Positions 63,992 through 64,000 of a stretch of DNA of 64,000 nucleotides are shown in pieces (position 1 is the first letter of the stretch; every line of letters begins with the position of its first letter). A program made the translations under genes and the position numbers. The stretch spans positions 1-64,000 of the forward strand of contig PBDW01000008.1 in assembly GCA_002717485.1 (NCBI GenBank), written 5' to 3'. A model generated the notes under the pieces. It did not search any database and had not been told where the DNA came from. It saw only the letters and a program-made list of their open reading frames with translations. This stretch comes from Pelagibacteraceae bacterium. Its GTDB lineage: Bacteria > Pseudomonadota > Alphaproteobacteria > HIMB59 > GCA-002718135.

Positions 63992-64000
63992 TGCAATTTT

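Noticed and set aside
1-64000. Prophage, transposon, integron, CRISPR or defence island
   Set aside because: No integrase, transposase, structural phage, cas or restriction-modification genes seen; the only phage-like gene is the T4-type lysozyme in a housekeeping operon
1-64000. tRNA or rRNA genes
   Set aside because: Nearly all sequence is coding and I saw no tRNA-like cloverleaf or T-loop in the intergenic gaps; a tRNAscan run would settle this

Overview
This is an AT-rich, very gene-dense chromosomal segment from an alphaproteobacterium, probably a streamlined marine lineage (SAR11/HIMB59/AEGEAN-169-like; the assignment is tentative and rests on composition and gene content). I saw no rRNA, tRNA, CRISPR array, transposase or integrase. 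Main blocks: (1) 1-6.5 kb, a phosphonate catabolism locus with the start of an AEP-type ABC transporter binding protein, a PhnZ-like HD oxygenase, a GlpA-like FAD oxidoreductase, phosphonoacetaldehyde dehydrogenase, phosphonoacetate hydrolase and two paralogous DMT permeases. (2) 6.5-12.6 kb, a zf-CHCC mini-protein absent from the ORF track, a FYDLN_acid protein, an MFS transporter, a tupA-like/msrP/msrQ operon and a YejA-like binding protein. (3) 12.6-26.2 kb, a nucleoside uptake and salvage island (adenosine kinase, add, deoA, PNP, cdd, BMP-family ABC transporter, upp). (4) 26.3-36.4 kb, nth-dapB-dnaJ-dnaK-grpE, rph-rdgB, LpoA-like, rsmI, BON and HIT genes. (5) 36.4-44.2 kb, hisE/F/A/H/B, hslVU, PAP2, GT39 and DUF3108. 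(6) 44.2-64 kb, an origin-proximal-type block Smr-lysozyme-Tim44-dnaQ-coaE-aroE-maf // rho ... mnmE-mnmG-rsmG-parA-parB-holA-lptE-leuS. The most interesting observations are: a T4-type lysozyme in the slot where alphaproteobacteria usually carry mltA; two parS sites, one containing the mnmG GTG start codon; a 43-nt inverted repeat that sequesters the start codon of the nucleoside ABC ATPase gene; a candidate oriC in the 385-bp maf-rho gap; sigma32-type promoters at dnaK and hslVU; and the phosphonate locus, which lacks a visible PhnW/PhnY* and carries a candidate substitute oxidoreductase. All calls come from reading the sequence; no database search was run.
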